A stretch of DNA of 8,713 bases from Actinomycetota bacterium (GTDB lineage Bacteria > Actinomycetota > Humimicrobiia > Humimicrobiales > Humimicrobiaceae), in contig JADHVM010000031.1 of assembly GCA_016783985.1 (NCBI GenBank), positions 1-8,713 on the forward strand. The letters are read 5' to 3'. Positions 1-7,797 of this stretch are shown piece by piece. The notes under the pieces are model-generated. The model was not told where the DNA came from, made no database searches, and saw nothing but the letters and a program-made list of their open reading frames with translations. Positions within the stretch are counted from its first letter, which is position 1. Each line of letters opens with the position of its first letter. Both the position numbers and the translations under genes were made by a program.

Positions 1-1025
1 TGGATAGCAGCAGGCAAACTTGCGGTGTTCGCAATTTTCAAGAAAGTGAGTTTCTTGAAGATGTATTTATCTGCAATGACTTTGAACATAATTTAGAGGG
101 GAAATTAGAACTTCCACAAAATATTCCTTATATGATTACTGAATATATGGGTCATATGTATCCAACCAAGTCATACGATAGTGTAGAACGAATGATTAAA
201 CACGCAGTATATCATGCAAAAATTCAAAATTGCCAGTATGGGATGCATAATTTAGCAGGTGCATCCGGTTGGTGTGCTTTTGATTATAATACTCACGCTG
301 ATTTTGGTTCCGGCGATAGAATCTGTTACCACGGTGTATGTGATATTTTCCGTCTACCCAAATTCGCAGCTTATTTTTACAAGAGTCAAATGGATCCAGA
401 AACAGAAAAAGTTATATTTATTGCCAGGCATTTAATCCCTTCTTTTAACGAAGACTATGGAGATGAAGTTATCGTTTTTAGTAATTGTGATGAAATTGAT
501 TTATATGTAGGGGAGAAATATATAAATTCTGCCAAACCCGATCGGATTAATTATTCAAATTTACCTCATCCTCCCTTTATTTTTAAAAATTGTAGTTGGT
601 GGGAATGGGGAGCAAGTAATATTACCAGTCTTAAAGCAATAGGAAAAATAAATGGCAAAGAAGTGGCTCAACATGAAATTTTCCCCTTTGGCAGACCTGA
701 TAAATTAGTATTGAAACCCGATTATGCAGAATTGATCGCTGATGGAGCAGATTGCGTAAGAGTTATAATTGAATTACAAGATAAAAATAGTCAAATATTA
801 CATTTGTCTCATCATCCTGTTTTTTTTGAAATAGCAGGCCCCGGTAAGTTAATTGGTGAAAATCCTTTTAGCCTGGAAGCCGGGAAGGGAGCGGTGTTTA
901 TTCAGGCAGGTCGTGAACCCGGGAAAGTAGGGTTAAAGGCCTATGTTAATGAATTACCACCTACTGAGATTATAATTAACATTATTGCTATGCAAGAAGA
1001 AACTGTGCCAGTTAAGAAATTGTAA
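1..1025 (+). CDS. Glycoside hydrolase family 2 beta-galactosidase-type enzyme, C-terminal part (5' end outside window)
   Basis: The frame is open from base 3 to the TAA at 1023-1025, giving 340 visible residues. An ATG at 132 is internal, because the preceding codons already encode GH2-like sequence (GVRNF, ESEFLEDV). Seen: the segment PYMITEYMGH around 126-155, where the Glu at 141-143 (visible residue 47) fits the GH2 catalytic nucleophile, then GWCAFDYNTH, which closes the TIM barrel in this family. After that come beta-rich segments (VIVFSNCDEIDLYVG, then an Ig-like stretch ending near EAGKGAVF) like the C-terminal accessory domains of GH2 beta-galactosidases. The acid/base Glu and N-terminal domains are off the window. 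The expected reaction is release of terminal beta-galactose, but GH2 also includes beta-glucuronidases and beta-mannosidases. The galactose genes downstream favour beta-galactosidase. The next gene begins about 33 bases later, so co-transcription is likely. Confidence 0.88.
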   Translation, partial: DSSRQTCGVRNFQESEFLEDVFICNDFEHNLEGKLELPQNIPYMITEYMGHMYPTKSYDSVERMIKHAVYHAKIQNCQYGMHNLAGASGWCAFDYNTHADFGSGDRICYHGVCDIFRLPKFAAYFYKSQMDPETEKVIFIARHLIPSFNEDYGDEVIVFSNCDEIDLYVGEKYINSAKPDRINYSNLPHPPFIFKNCSWWEWGASNITSLKAIGKINGKEVAQHEIFPFGRPDKLVLKPDYAELIADGADCVRVIIELQDKNSQILHLSHHPVFFEIAGPGKLIGENPFSLEAGKGAVFIQAGREPGKVGLKAYVNELPPTEIIINIIAMQEETVPVKKL

Positions 1026-1046
1026 AAAATCTATAGCATAAAAGAT

Positions 1047-1050
1047 GGAG
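1047..1050 (+). promoter_or_regulatory. Ribosome binding site favouring a TTG start for the GH36 gene
   Basis: GGAG lies 8 bases upstream of TTG at 1059. The in-frame GTG at 1050 overlaps this site and has no properly spaced Shine-Dalgarno of its own. Starting at TTG gives an N-terminus of the (M)AIK type, which is how many GH36 enzymes begin. Confidence 0.6.
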
Positions 1051-1058
1051 TGAGGAAA

Positions 1059-3221
1059 TTGGCTATTAAAATATCAGATGATGAAAAAAAATGGTTTTTA
1101 GAAACTAAAAATACAGCTTATGTAATAGGGGTAGATGAAAATAAAAATATACAACATCTTTATTGGGGAGAAAAATTACCATATACCGGTGATTATCCCG
1201 GAGTACTTCTACAACAAGAATTTCCTTTTGATAATTTTGAACAGATAATCAAAGAAGAATTTTCTCCCTGGGGTGGAATCCGTTATAAAGAACCCGGATT
1301 AAAAGTTACCTATGAAGACCAAGTGCGAGACTTAATTTTAAAATATAAAATTTATAAGCTAATTGATAGTGCTAAGTGTAAAACACTTATTATTTATCTT
1401 TTTGATTTAGCATATAATTTAGAAGTTGAGTTAAATTATCGGTTAATCGAGGAATATGATTTAATCGAGCGTTGGGTCAATATAAAAAATAAAGGTAGCC
1501 AATCAGTTCAAATTAAACAAATATTATCTGCTCAATGGCATCTGCCGGATATGCAAAATTATAGGCTAAGTTATTTATATGGTCGCTGGGCTAGTGAAAC
1601 CAAGCTATTGAGGATTGAATTAGGTTATGGCAAAAAGATATTGGAAAGTCGTCGAGGAATTACGAGTCACCAGTTTAACCCTTGGTTTGCTGTAGATAAC
1701 TGTCAAGCTGATGAGGACATTGGAAAGGTGTATTATGGTACTTTAGGTTGGAGCGGAAATTGGAAAATTGTTTTTGAAAAAGATTCTTACGGTCGATTAC
1801 AAATTGCTGGGGGGATAAATGATTTTGACTTTTCATGGCAATTAAAACCCAATGAGTGTTTTGTTACCCCTAAATTTGTTGCTGGTTATACTAATAATGG
1901 ATTTGGAGATGCCAGTCGTAAATTACATCATTATCAATTAGATTATATTTTACCAAGAAATTTAAATCATAAAATAAGACCTGTTCTTTATAATTCTTGG
2001 GAAGCTACCAAATTTAGCGTAAATGAAGAGGGGCAAAAAGAATTAGCTAAAAAAGCAGCCAGCTTGGGTGTTGAATTGTTTGTACTTGATGATGGGTGGT
2101 TTGGAGAAAGAAATGACGATACGGCTGGATTAGGTGATTGGTATGTCAATAAAAAGAAATTTCCTCATGATTTAACAAGTTTGATTTCTTATGTGAATGA
2201 ATTAGGAATGGATTTTGGTCTATGGGTTGAACCAGAAATGGTTAATAAAAATAGTAAATTGTATAACTTACATCCGGATTGGGTTTATCATTTTCCAAAT
2301 CGTCCTCGCTCTGAATCAAGGAACCAGCTTGTATTAAATTTAGCCAAAAAAGAGGTTGTAGAATATATATATGATTTTATAAATAAATTATTGGATAATT
2401 ATAATATAAAATTTATCAAGTGGGATATGAACCGATCTTTTAGTGAACCAGGCTGGCCTGAAGCCCTCAAACCCCAGCAACAAGAGATTTGGGTTAGTCA
2501 TGTTCAGGGTCTTTATCAAATTATAGATAAATTGCGAAAAAAATATCCGGTAGTTATTTTCGAATCTTGTTCTGGGGGAGGAGGAAGAGTTGATTTAGGT
2601 ATTTTACAAAGGACGGACCAGGTTTGGGTAAGTGACAATACGGATGCTTTTGATCGCCTAAAGATTCAAGAAGGATTTTCTTATGCGTATACCCCTAAAA
2701 TCATGATGTCATGGGTAACCGATTCTCCAAATTGGTTAAACCATAGGAAATTAAGCCTTGATTATAGATTTAATGTTGCCATGTTGGGGAGTATGGGCGT
2801 TGGTGGAAATTTAAATAACTGGTCTAAAACTGAGATGAAATTAGCTAAAGAAAAAATAAGGCAATATAAAAAAATAAGAGAAATAATTCAACACGGAGAT
2901 CAATACCGTTTATTGCCAACCTGGAAGGGAAATTTAGTTGCGGTTGAATATGTAAACAAAGATAAAAATTTAGTGGTTCTGTTTGTATTTCTACATTCTC
3001 AACAGTTTGGAGAAAAATTACTTCCGATAAAATTAAAAGGACTTATTAGTGATGCTTTATACCAGCATCAAGATGGAAATAAAAAAATAATATTAAGTGG
3101 CAAAGCCTTGAAGGAAATAGGTTTGAAGGTTGATTTAAAAGGTGATTTTAATAGTAAACTAATTATTATTGAAAAGAAAAAAAATAGTAGTGGTAATAGT
3201 AAAAAAATATTAGCCAAGTAG
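1059..3221 (+). CDS. Alpha-galactosidase, glycoside hydrolase family 36
   Basis: Hydrolyses terminal alpha-galactosyl residues (melibiose, raffinose-type oligosaccharides, galactosylglycerols) with retention of configuration. No signal peptide is visible, so it is probably cytoplasmic. The product is 720 residues from TTG 1059, or 723 from GTG 1050, close to the roughly 730 usual for the bacterial tetrameric GH36 group. An N-terminal beta-sandwich domain (about residues 1-300) precedes the TIM barrel. Barrel motifs, numbered from TTG: NSWEAT near 314, LDDGWFG with Asp344-Asp345, KWDMNR with Asp456 as expected nucleophile, CSGGGGR near 504, and SDNTDA with Asp526 as expected acid/base. The 70-residue gap between the two catalytic Asp residues is as expected for the family, so the enzyme should be active. 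It follows the GH2 gene closely and precedes the galT cluster, so galactose released by both hydrolases can enter the Leloir pathway. Confidence 0.95.
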   Translation: MAIKISDDEKKWFLETKNTAYVIGVDENKNIQHLYWGEKLPYTGDYPGVLLQQEFPFDNFEQIIKEEFSPWGGIRYKEPGLKVTYEDQVRDLILKYKIYKLIDSAKCKTLIIYLFDLAYNLEVELNYRLIEEYDLIERWVNIKNKGSQSVQIKQILSAQWHLPDMQNYRLSYLYGRWASETKLLRIELGYGKKILESRRGITSHQFNPWFAVDNCQADEDIGKVYYGTLGWSGNWKIVFEKDSYGRLQIAGGINDFDFSWQLKPNECFVTPKFVAGYTNNGFGDASRKLHHYQLDYILPRNLNHKIRPVLYNSWEATKFSVNEEGQKELAKKAASLGVELFVLDDGWFGERNDDTAGLGDWYVNKKKFPHDLTSLISYVNELGMDFGLWVEPEMVNKNSKLYNLHPDWVYHFPNRPRSESRNQLVLNLAKKEVVEYIYDFINKLLDNYNIKFIKWDMNRSFSEPGWPEALKPQQQEIWVSHVQGLYQIIDKLRKKYPVVIFESCSGGGGRVDLGILQRTDQVWVSDNTDAFDRLKIQEGFSYAYTPKIMMSWVTDSPNWLNHRKLSLDYRFNVAMLGSMGVGGNLNNWSKTEMKLAKEKIRQYKKIREIIQHGDQYRLLPTWKGNLVAVEYVNKDKNLVVLFVFLHSQQFGEKLLPIKLKGLISDALYQHQDGNKKIILSGKALKEIGLKVDLKGDFNSKLIIIEKKKNSSGNSKKILAK

Positions 3222-3298
3222 ACATTTTATAAAATATTTAAACTAAATATAAGCAGCAAAAAATGATTTAGAAGATTAACAAGAGAGAGGTAACTTTG

Positions 3299-3463
3299 AT
3301 GCAGATACACAAAAAAGGAATTAAAAAAGAAGATGGCCGTTATTTAATTTTTTATACTTTTACTGAAGAAGAAAAGGAGAATAAGGATGCTAGAACTGAG
3401 ATGGAATCCAATCTTAAAGAAATGGGTAATAATAGCCACCCATCGTCAGAACAGGACTTATAA
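3299..3463 (+). CDS. Small ORF (54 aa) overlapping the galT start
   Basis: ATG at 3299 is preceded by the purine-rich site GAGAGAGG (3283-3290) with 8-base spacing, and the frame runs to TAA at 3461-3463. The last 77 bases overlap galT in another frame. The N-terminal part is lysine-rich, then reads DGRYLIFYTF and an acidic stretch EEEKEN. The final ~25 codons lie inside galT coding sequence and look less protein-like. No membrane segment or signal peptide is visible. The good Shine-Dalgarno and the charged, soluble-looking N-terminus favour real translation, perhaps as a leader coupling ribosomes to galT. I do not assign a function. It could instead be a non-conserved leader ORF or a chance ORF. 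Confidence 0.5.
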   Translation: MQIHKKGIKKEDGRYLIFYTFTEEEKENKDARTEMESNLKEMGNNSHPSSEQDL

Positions 3464-4376
3464 ACCTCCCAAAGATTATTGTCCTCTTTGTCCTACTAAA
3501 AAAGGTGGTTTATCTACAGAAGTACCAGCGGAAGATTATGATATAGTAGTTTTTGAAAATAAATTTCCATCTTTAAAAGAGGAGTTACCAAGAATAACTG
3601 GAACAGGTTCTAAATTTTTTAAATATGGCAAGGCTCAGGGAATTTGTGAGGTGGTTCTATTTACTTCTGACCATGATGGGATTATGTCAGAAAAACCCTT
3701 GAGCCGTTATGTCAAGCTGGTAAAGGTGTGGAGAGATCGCTATCGGGAGTTAGGGGATAAAGATTTTATCGATTATGTCTTTATCTTTGAAAATAAAGGA
3801 GAGGAGGTAGGGGTAACTCTTCATCATCCTCACGGCCAGATATATGCTTACCCCTTTATTCCGCCAATTATTGAACAGGAACTGGATTCCAGTAAAGAAT
3901 ATTTAGAAAAAGAGGGGGAATGTCTCTTCTGTAAGACCTTAAAAGAAGAAAAAGAAGATGGCAGACGAATTATTGTTAGTAATGATTCCTTTACCGCACT
4001 GATCCCTTTTGCTGCTGGTTACAGTTATGAGGTCCACATCTACACCAATAAACATCTTCCTTCTTTTAATGATTTTACGGAAAGGGAAGAAATTGATTTA
4101 GCGGCAATATTAAAAACTTTAATGATGAAATTTGATAATCTTTTTGGTTTTGTCTTTCCATATATTATGGCCATTCATCAGCAACCAACTAATGGGACAG
4201 GTAAAGAATATTCCCATTTTCACATTGAATTCTATCCTCCTTATCGTACAAAAGACAAACTTAAATATTTAGCTGGAAGTGAATTAGGGGCTGGTACTTT
4301 TCTCAATGATTGCTTACCTGAAGAAAAGGCTCAAGAACTAAGGGATACGCCACCTAAAGGAGTAGTTTGTTATTAA
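3387..4376 (+). CDS. galT: Galactose-1-phosphate uridylyltransferase, class I
   Basis: Leloir-pathway enzyme that exchanges UMP between UDP-glucose and galactose-1-phosphate to give UDP-galactose and glucose-1-phosphate. The product is 329 residues, near the usual 330-350. Seen: CPLC with Cys32 and Cys35, and His96 in SDH, which fit the structural zinc ligands. HHPHGQ spans residues 146-151; by family analogy His149 is the uridylylated nucleophile and His147 a zinc ligand. HFHIEFYPP near the C-terminus belongs to the second metal/substrate region. An additional pair CLFC sits mid-protein. The ATG at 3387 is preceded by AAGGAGA with a 6-base gap. The first 77 bases overlap the small upstream ORF, so translational coupling is possible. 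galK follows after 90 bases. No epimerase (galE) is in the window, so UDP-galactose recycling must be encoded elsewhere. Confidence 0.96.
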   Translation: MLELRWNPILKKWVIIATHRQNRTYKPPKDYCPLCPTKKGGLSTEVPAEDYDIVVFENKFPSLKEELPRITGTGSKFFKYGKAQGICEVVLFTSDHDGIMSEKPLSRYVKLVKVWRDRYRELGDKDFIDYVFIFENKGEEVGVTLHHPHGQIYAYPFIPPIIEQELDSSKEYLEKEGECLFCKTLKEEKEDGRRIIVSNDSFTALIPFAAGYSYEVHIYTNKHLPSFNDFTEREEIDLAAILKTLMMKFDNLFGFVFPYIMAIHQQPTNGTGKEYSHFHIEFYPPYRTKDKLKYLAGSELGAGTFLNDCLPEEKAQELRDTPPKGVVCY

Positions 4377-4466
4377 AGATTTTCGGATTAAAATAAAATT
4401 GATTGAAAGATTAATTATAAATATAATTGGATACAAAATATAAAGTAAGATGAAAAGGAGATTTCA

Positions 4467-5645
4467 GTGCAAGATTTGAATAAACTTTGGAAGATATTTA
4501 ACGAAAAATTTACTGATACTGGTTTAATTAAAGGGGCCTTTTCTGCCCCCGGGAGAGTTAATCTAATTGGTGAACATACTGACTATAATGAGGGATTTGT
4601 TCTTCCGATGGCTATTGGAAAAAAAATAATTATGCTGGGACAATTAAGAAGAGATCGGCTGGTTCAGATTTTCGATCTCGGTTATAAAGCTGAAGCCAAA
4701 TTTTCTTTAGATAATTTATCTCCTTATAAAAAAGATACCTGGGTTAATTACTTAATGGGTGTAATGGATGAAATGCAAAAGGCAGGATATCTTTTACAAG
4801 GAGTAAATCTTATTTTCATCAGTAACATTCCTAAAGGAGCAGGTTTGAGTTCTTCTGCTGCATTAGAGGTGGTTACTGCATTAACTATGGTAAAATTAAA
4901 TTTATTGGAAATTAAACCGGTGGAAATGGCTCATCTCTGTCGGAGAGCAGAAAATAATTTTGTCGGTGTAGCCTGCGGCATTATGGACCAATATGTTTCC
5001 TGTTTGGGTCAAAAAAATTATGCTCTTTTTATTGATTGTAGATCTAATGATTATGATTTAATCCCCTTTAATGACCACAATTATCAGATAGTAATCTGTA
5101 ATTCCAAAGTTCAAAGAGGGCTGGTTGATTCTGAATACAACAAAAGAAAAGAAGAATGCAAAATAGCTGCCGAATTTTTTAATCATAAATTAAAACGCGA
5201 GATACGAGCTTTAAGAGATATTAGCATAGATGAATATAAAAAATATCACTCGCAATTACCGGAAGTTATTGCCCGTAGAACCAGGCATGTAATTTCAGAG
5301 AATTATAGGGTTCAAACTGGGGTACAGGCTTTAAGGATGGGAAATTATTCTACCTTTGGTCAACTGATGATAGAATCACACCAAAGCCTTAAGGATGATT
5401 ATGAGGTTAGTTGTAAGGAATTGGACCTCCTGGTTGATTTGGCTTTAGAACAGGAAGGGGTCTTGGGAGCCAGGATGACAGGTGCTGGCTTTGGAGGTTG
5501 TACTGTAAACTTATTAAAAAGAGAGTATATCGATGCCTTTAAAAAAACGATTAAGCAGGGATATAAAAAAATTACCGGTATCATTTCGGATATGTATGTA
5601 ACCCCACCTGTTGAGGGAGCCAAAGTTTTGGAGTTAAGGGGATGA
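4467..5645 (+). CDS. galK: Galactokinase (GHMP kinase family)
   Basis: Phosphorylates alpha-D-galactose at C1 with ATP, the entry step of the Leloir pathway, in the cytoplasm. The product is 392 residues, normal for bacterial galactokinases. Seen: the galactokinase signature [13 protein letters not shown] at residues 29-41 (Arg30 expected to assist catalysis), the GHMP ATP-binding loop [11 protein letters not shown] at 122-132, GIMDQYVS with Asp174 as expected catalytic base, and the C-terminal TGAGFGG motif at 338-344. All key residues are present. The start is GTG at 4467, set by AAGGAG (4455-4460) six bases upstream. The stop TGA at 5643-5645 lies 23 bases before the preferred TTG start of glpK and overlaps an alternative ATG at 5642, so the two genes are certainly in one transcription unit. 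Confidence 0.97.
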   Translation: MQDLNKLWKIFNEKFTDTGLIKGAFSAPGRVNLIGEHTDYNEGFVLPMAIGKKIIMLGQLRRDRLVQIFDLGYKAEAKFSLDNLSPYKKDTWVNYLMGVMDEMQKAGYLLQGVNLIFISNIPKGAGLSSSAALEVVTALTMVKLNLLEIKPVEMAHLCRRAENNFVGVACGIMDQYVSCLGQKNYALFIDCRSNDYDLIPFNDHNYQIVICNSKVQRGLVDSEYNKRKEECKIAAEFFNHKLKREIRALRDISIDEYKKYHSQLPEVIARRTRHVISENYRVQTGVQALRMGNYSTFGQLMIESHQSLKDDYEVSCKELDLLVDLALEQEGVLGARMTGAGFGGCTVNLLKREYIDAFKKTIKQGYKKITGIISDMYVTPPVEGAKVLELRG

Positions 5646-5655
5646 GGAAATATTC

Positions 5656-5660
5656 GGAGG
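5656..5660 (+). promoter_or_regulatory. Ribosome binding site favouring a TTG start for glpK
   Basis: GGAGG lies 8 bases before TTG at 5669. Initiation there gives (M)[13 protein letters not shown], the usual beginning of glycerol kinases. An ATG at 5642 in the same frame would add nine untypical residues (MRKYSEVLR). It has only a weaker GGAG (5630-5633) inside galK. Confidence 0.65.
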
Positions 5661-5668
5661 TGTTAAGG

Positions 5669-7165
5669 TTGGCAAAATATATTATAGCTCTGGATCAGGG
5701 AACTACCGGTTCTCGAGCGATAATCTTTAACCATAATGGAACTATAGTAAGTACTGCCAGTAAGGAATTTAGACAGATTTATCCTAAGCCAGGCTGGGTG
5801 GAACATAACCCCAGGGAAATTTGGTCTTCTCAGATAGAAGTGGCAAAAGCTGCTTTAAATAAGGCTGGCTTAGAATCCAAAGATATAGCTGCTATCGGCA
5901 TAACTAACCAGAGGGAGACTACTATAGTCTGGGATAAAAAAACCGGTAAACCGGTTTATAATGCTATCGTATGGCAATGCCGAAGGACTGCTCCTATATG
6001 TGACCAACTTAAAAAGAAAGGGCTGGCAGAGATTATCCAAAAAAAGACCGGACTGGTGGTTGATGCCTATTTTTCCGGTACCAAGATTAAATGGATTTTA
6101 GATAATGTAGGCGGGGCCAGAGAGAAAGCCGAAAAAGGAGAAGTTCTTTTTGGTACAGTAGACAGCTGGCTTATCTGGAATTTAACTAAAGGAAAAGTTC
6201 ATGTTACTGATTATTCTAATGCTTCTCGGACAATGTTATTCAATATTCATAATCTTGATTGGGATGAGGAAATATTAACAGAACTGGATATCCCCCGAGA
6301 GATGCTTCCCAAAGTTTTGCCCTCGAGCTATATTTATGGAAGCACAGATAAAGAGATATTCGGAGCAGAAATTCCTATCTCTGGTGATGCCGGAGACCAA
6401 CAGGCCGCTCTTTTCGGCCAGGCCTGTTATGAGCCGGGTATGGCCAAAAATACCTATGGAACCGGATGTTTTATCTTGATGAATACCGGAGAAAAAATCG
6501 TTCCCTCCAAGAATGGTCTTTTGACTACAATTGCCTGGGGGGTTAATGGTAAAGTAGAATATGCCTTGGAAGGGAGTATCTTTATCGGCGGAGCAGTAGT
6601 CCAATGGTTAAGAGATGAAATCGGGCTGATAAAAAATTCTAAAGAAATTGAAAAATATGCCTTAAAAGTTAAAGATACGAATGGAGTTTATTTGGTCCCT
6701 GCCTTTGTGGGCCTTGGTGCCCCTTACTGGGATATGTATGCTCGGGGTATCATTGTAGGGTTAACCCGGGGGGTAAAGAAAGAACATATCCTAAGAGCAG
6801 CAGAAGAGTCCATAGCTTATCAAAGCCGTGATGTCCTGGAAGTTATTCAGAAAGATTCAGGGATTAATTTGAAAAAATTAAAAGTTGATGGTGGAGCAGT
6901 TAGAGACAACTTCTTAATGCAATTCCAGTCCGATATCCTGGGAGTTCCGGTAGTAAGATCTAAAGTTGCAGAGACTACTGCTTTAGGAGCAGCATATCTT
7001 TCTGGTTTAGCGGTTGGTTATTGGAAAGACAAAGAGGAGATTGCTCAGAAATGGAAGGCAGATAAAGAATTTTCCCCCAATATGGATGAAAAAACAAAAG
7101 AGACATTATATAAGGGCTGGAAGAAAGCAGTCAGTAGGTCTCTAAAATGGGAGGAAAATGAATAG
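5669..7165 (+). CDS. glpK: Glycerol kinase
   Basis: Converts glycerol and ATP to sn-glycerol-3-phosphate in the cytoplasm. It belongs to the FGGY sugar-kinase family. From TTG 5669 the product is 498 residues, the normal length; an ATG at 5642 would give 507. Seen: phosphate-binding ALDQGTTGS at the N-terminus, NQRET with Arg82-Glu83, DAYFSGTK with Tyr134, and GDAGDQQ with Asp243. These match the glycerol-contacting Arg, Glu, Tyr and catalytic Asp of the E. coli enzyme (numbered one or two higher there). They distinguish it from xylulokinase or gluconokinase. NTYGTGCF and LGAPYWD are also typical. The loop that carries the PTS-phosphorylated His in many Firmicutes GlpKs reads STDKEIFG here, without His. 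It closes the galactoside operon. No glpF or glpD is present, which suggests the glycerol comes from galactoside cleavage rather than free uptake. Confidence 0.96.
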   Translation: MAKYIIALDQGTTGSRAIIFNHNGTIVSTASKEFRQIYPKPGWVEHNPREIWSSQIEVAKAALNKAGLESKDIAAIGITNQRETTIVWDKKTGKPVYNAIVWQCRRTAPICDQLKKKGLAEIIQKKTGLVVDAYFSGTKIKWILDNVGGAREKAEKGEVLFGTVDSWLIWNLTKGKVHVTDYSNASRTMLFNIHNLDWDEEILTELDIPREMLPKVLPSSYIYGSTDKEIFGAEIPISGDAGDQQAALFGQACYEPGMAKNTYGTGCFILMNTGEKIVPSKNGLLTTIAWGVNGKVEYALEGSIFIGGAVVQWLRDEIGLIKNSKEIEKYALKVKDTNGVYLVPAFVGLGAPYWDMYARGIIVGLTRGVKKEHILRAAEESIAYQSRDVLEVIQKDSGINLKKLKVDGGAVRDNFLMQFQSDILGVPVVRSKVAETTALGAAYLSGLAVGYWKDKEEIAQKWKADKEFSPNMDEKTKETLYKGWKKAVSRSLKWEENE

Positions 7166-7200
7166 GAACAGGGGACGGTTGTCTGTTCCTATTCATTTTC
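7154..7200. repeat. Perfect 18-bp inverted repeat across the glpK stop codon; possible terminator
   Basis: Bases 7154-7171 are exactly complementary to 7183-7200, with an 11-base loop (7172-7182). The left arm contains the last three glpK codons and its TAG stop (7163-7165). The loop area reads GGGGACGG. The stem is mostly A/T apart from GGAACAG/CTGTTCC. It is followed only by TTTAAAA, so it is not a classical GC-rich terminator. The inner GGAACAG hairpin followed by ATTCATTTTCTTT could still terminate transcription at the operon end. From memory, GGGGACGG-containing palindromes occur repeatedly in several anaerobe genomes, so a dispersed repeat is the alternative. Confidence 0.7.
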
Positions 7201-7203
7201 TTT

Positions 7204-7506
7204 AAAAGCCTTTATTTACAAGGCTTTCAGACCCCCTTCAGGAATACCCTAAAAACGCACGTAGAGTGCCTTTAAACGCACTTCAATTTTCGAAAAATCG
7301 GCAATTACGACCCCCATTTTTGGCCTATTTTTACCTTCTTAAAATCTTAAAACCCTTATAAATAGCCACTTTCAGATTTTGAGATGAGGGAATTTTAATC
7401 AAAAAAACGCCGTTTTTGAGGGGTAAATGTACCTATTTTTAAAAATTTTGCGTCTGAGAGCGTTTAGGCGATTATTCCTTAAAACCCTTATTATATAAGG
7501 CTTTCA
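7204..7506 (+). repeat. Three diverged copies of a 26-nt palindromic motif
   Basis: Copies lie at 7204-7229, 7349-7374 and 7481-7506, starting 145 and 132 bases apart. All begin AAAA followed by (G/C)CCTT and end in CTTTCA. The first and third share AAGGCTTTCA and about 21 of 26 positions. Copy 1 folds as AAAGCCTT (7205-7212) with AAGGCTTT (7220-7227). Copy 3 folds through CCTTAT/ATAAGG. Copy 2 keeps the flanks but has lost its right stem arm. The sequences between copies are not obviously related. Function is unknown. Confidence 0.5.
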
Positions 7507-7602
7507 AGAAGGTATTTTCCCACAGGTTTTACACATTTTCCCCATTTATAAGTAAATATTGTTAGTTTTAATCCCTTTGTCATTATGGCAGATTCTCCGC
7601 AA

Positions 7603-7623
7603 TTGCACCTTGCACCTTGCAAC
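7603..7623 (+). repeat. Short tandem repeat, TTGCACC heptamer
   Basis: Two exact TTGCACC units (7603-7609, 7610-7616) are followed by a one-mismatch unit TTGCAAC (7617-7623). It lies in non-coding DNA about 175 bases before the methyltransferase start. Confidence 0.7.
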
Positions 7624-7797
7624 TTTTTTCTCCAAAAAGAAGGATTTTATAAACCTTTTGTCGTATTAGAGTAATGTTATAGAAAAATTAGAAAAGATTA
7701 TTTTTATTGCTCTCTAGTGGCGGCTTAATAAGGTAAATATAGATTCTTGAAGTGTGACAAAAAATCTATCCTGACACAATAGGTTAAGGAGAAGAAT

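Larger units (their letters stand above)
7166..7797. other. Gene-free region between glpK and the methyltransferase gene
   Basis: About 630 bases with no convincing ORF on either strand. It contains the end of the 18-bp inverted repeat, three related 26-nt motifs (7204-7506), a GCAC/GTGC hairpin at 7257-7269 with AAACGCAC repeated directly at 7253 and 7274, a small AAAAAC/GTTTTT palindrome at 7403-7417, and a heptamer tandem repeat (7603-7623). The promoter of the methyltransferase gene should lie in the last ~150 bases, but I see no well-spaced -35/-10 pair there that I would defend. The density of palindromes suggests decayed repeat or small-transposon debris. Confidence 0.6.

Noticed and set aside
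132..134. ATG as the start of the GH2 gene
   Set aside because: The frame is open upstream to the window edge and already encodes GH2-like sequence, so this Met is internal, three codons before the nucleophile Glu.
3224..3235. 12-bp palindrome ATTTTATAAAAT after the GH36 gene
   Set aside because: It is pure A/T in an A/T-rich spacer, easily expected by chance, and has no second copy that would suggest an operator.
4413..4428. AATTATA/TATAATT palindrome between galT and galK
   Set aside because: It is A/T only, has a two-base centre and no matching site elsewhere in the operon, so I do not call an operator or terminator.
5399..5623. Minus-strand ORF of 74 codons inside galK
   Set aside because: It lies wholly antisense to well-supported galK coding sequence and its translation shows no recognisable motif.
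6275..6604. Minus-strand ORF of 109 codons inside glpK
   Set aside because: It is antisense to conserved glycerol kinase motifs and its composition is that of a shadow frame.
7403..7417. AAAAAC/GTTTTT hairpin as a terminator
   Set aside because: The stem is short and nearly all A/T with a three-base loop, and no gene ends just before it.
7527..7535. TTTTACACA resembling a DnaA box
   Set aside because: It is a single match to a loose 9-mer in AT-rich DNA, with no cluster, no AT-rich unwinding element and no dnaA/dnaN genes nearby.
7658..7683. TTGTCG with TATAGA as a promoter for the methyltransferase gene
   Set aside because: The spacing is only 14 bases and the -35 match is weak.
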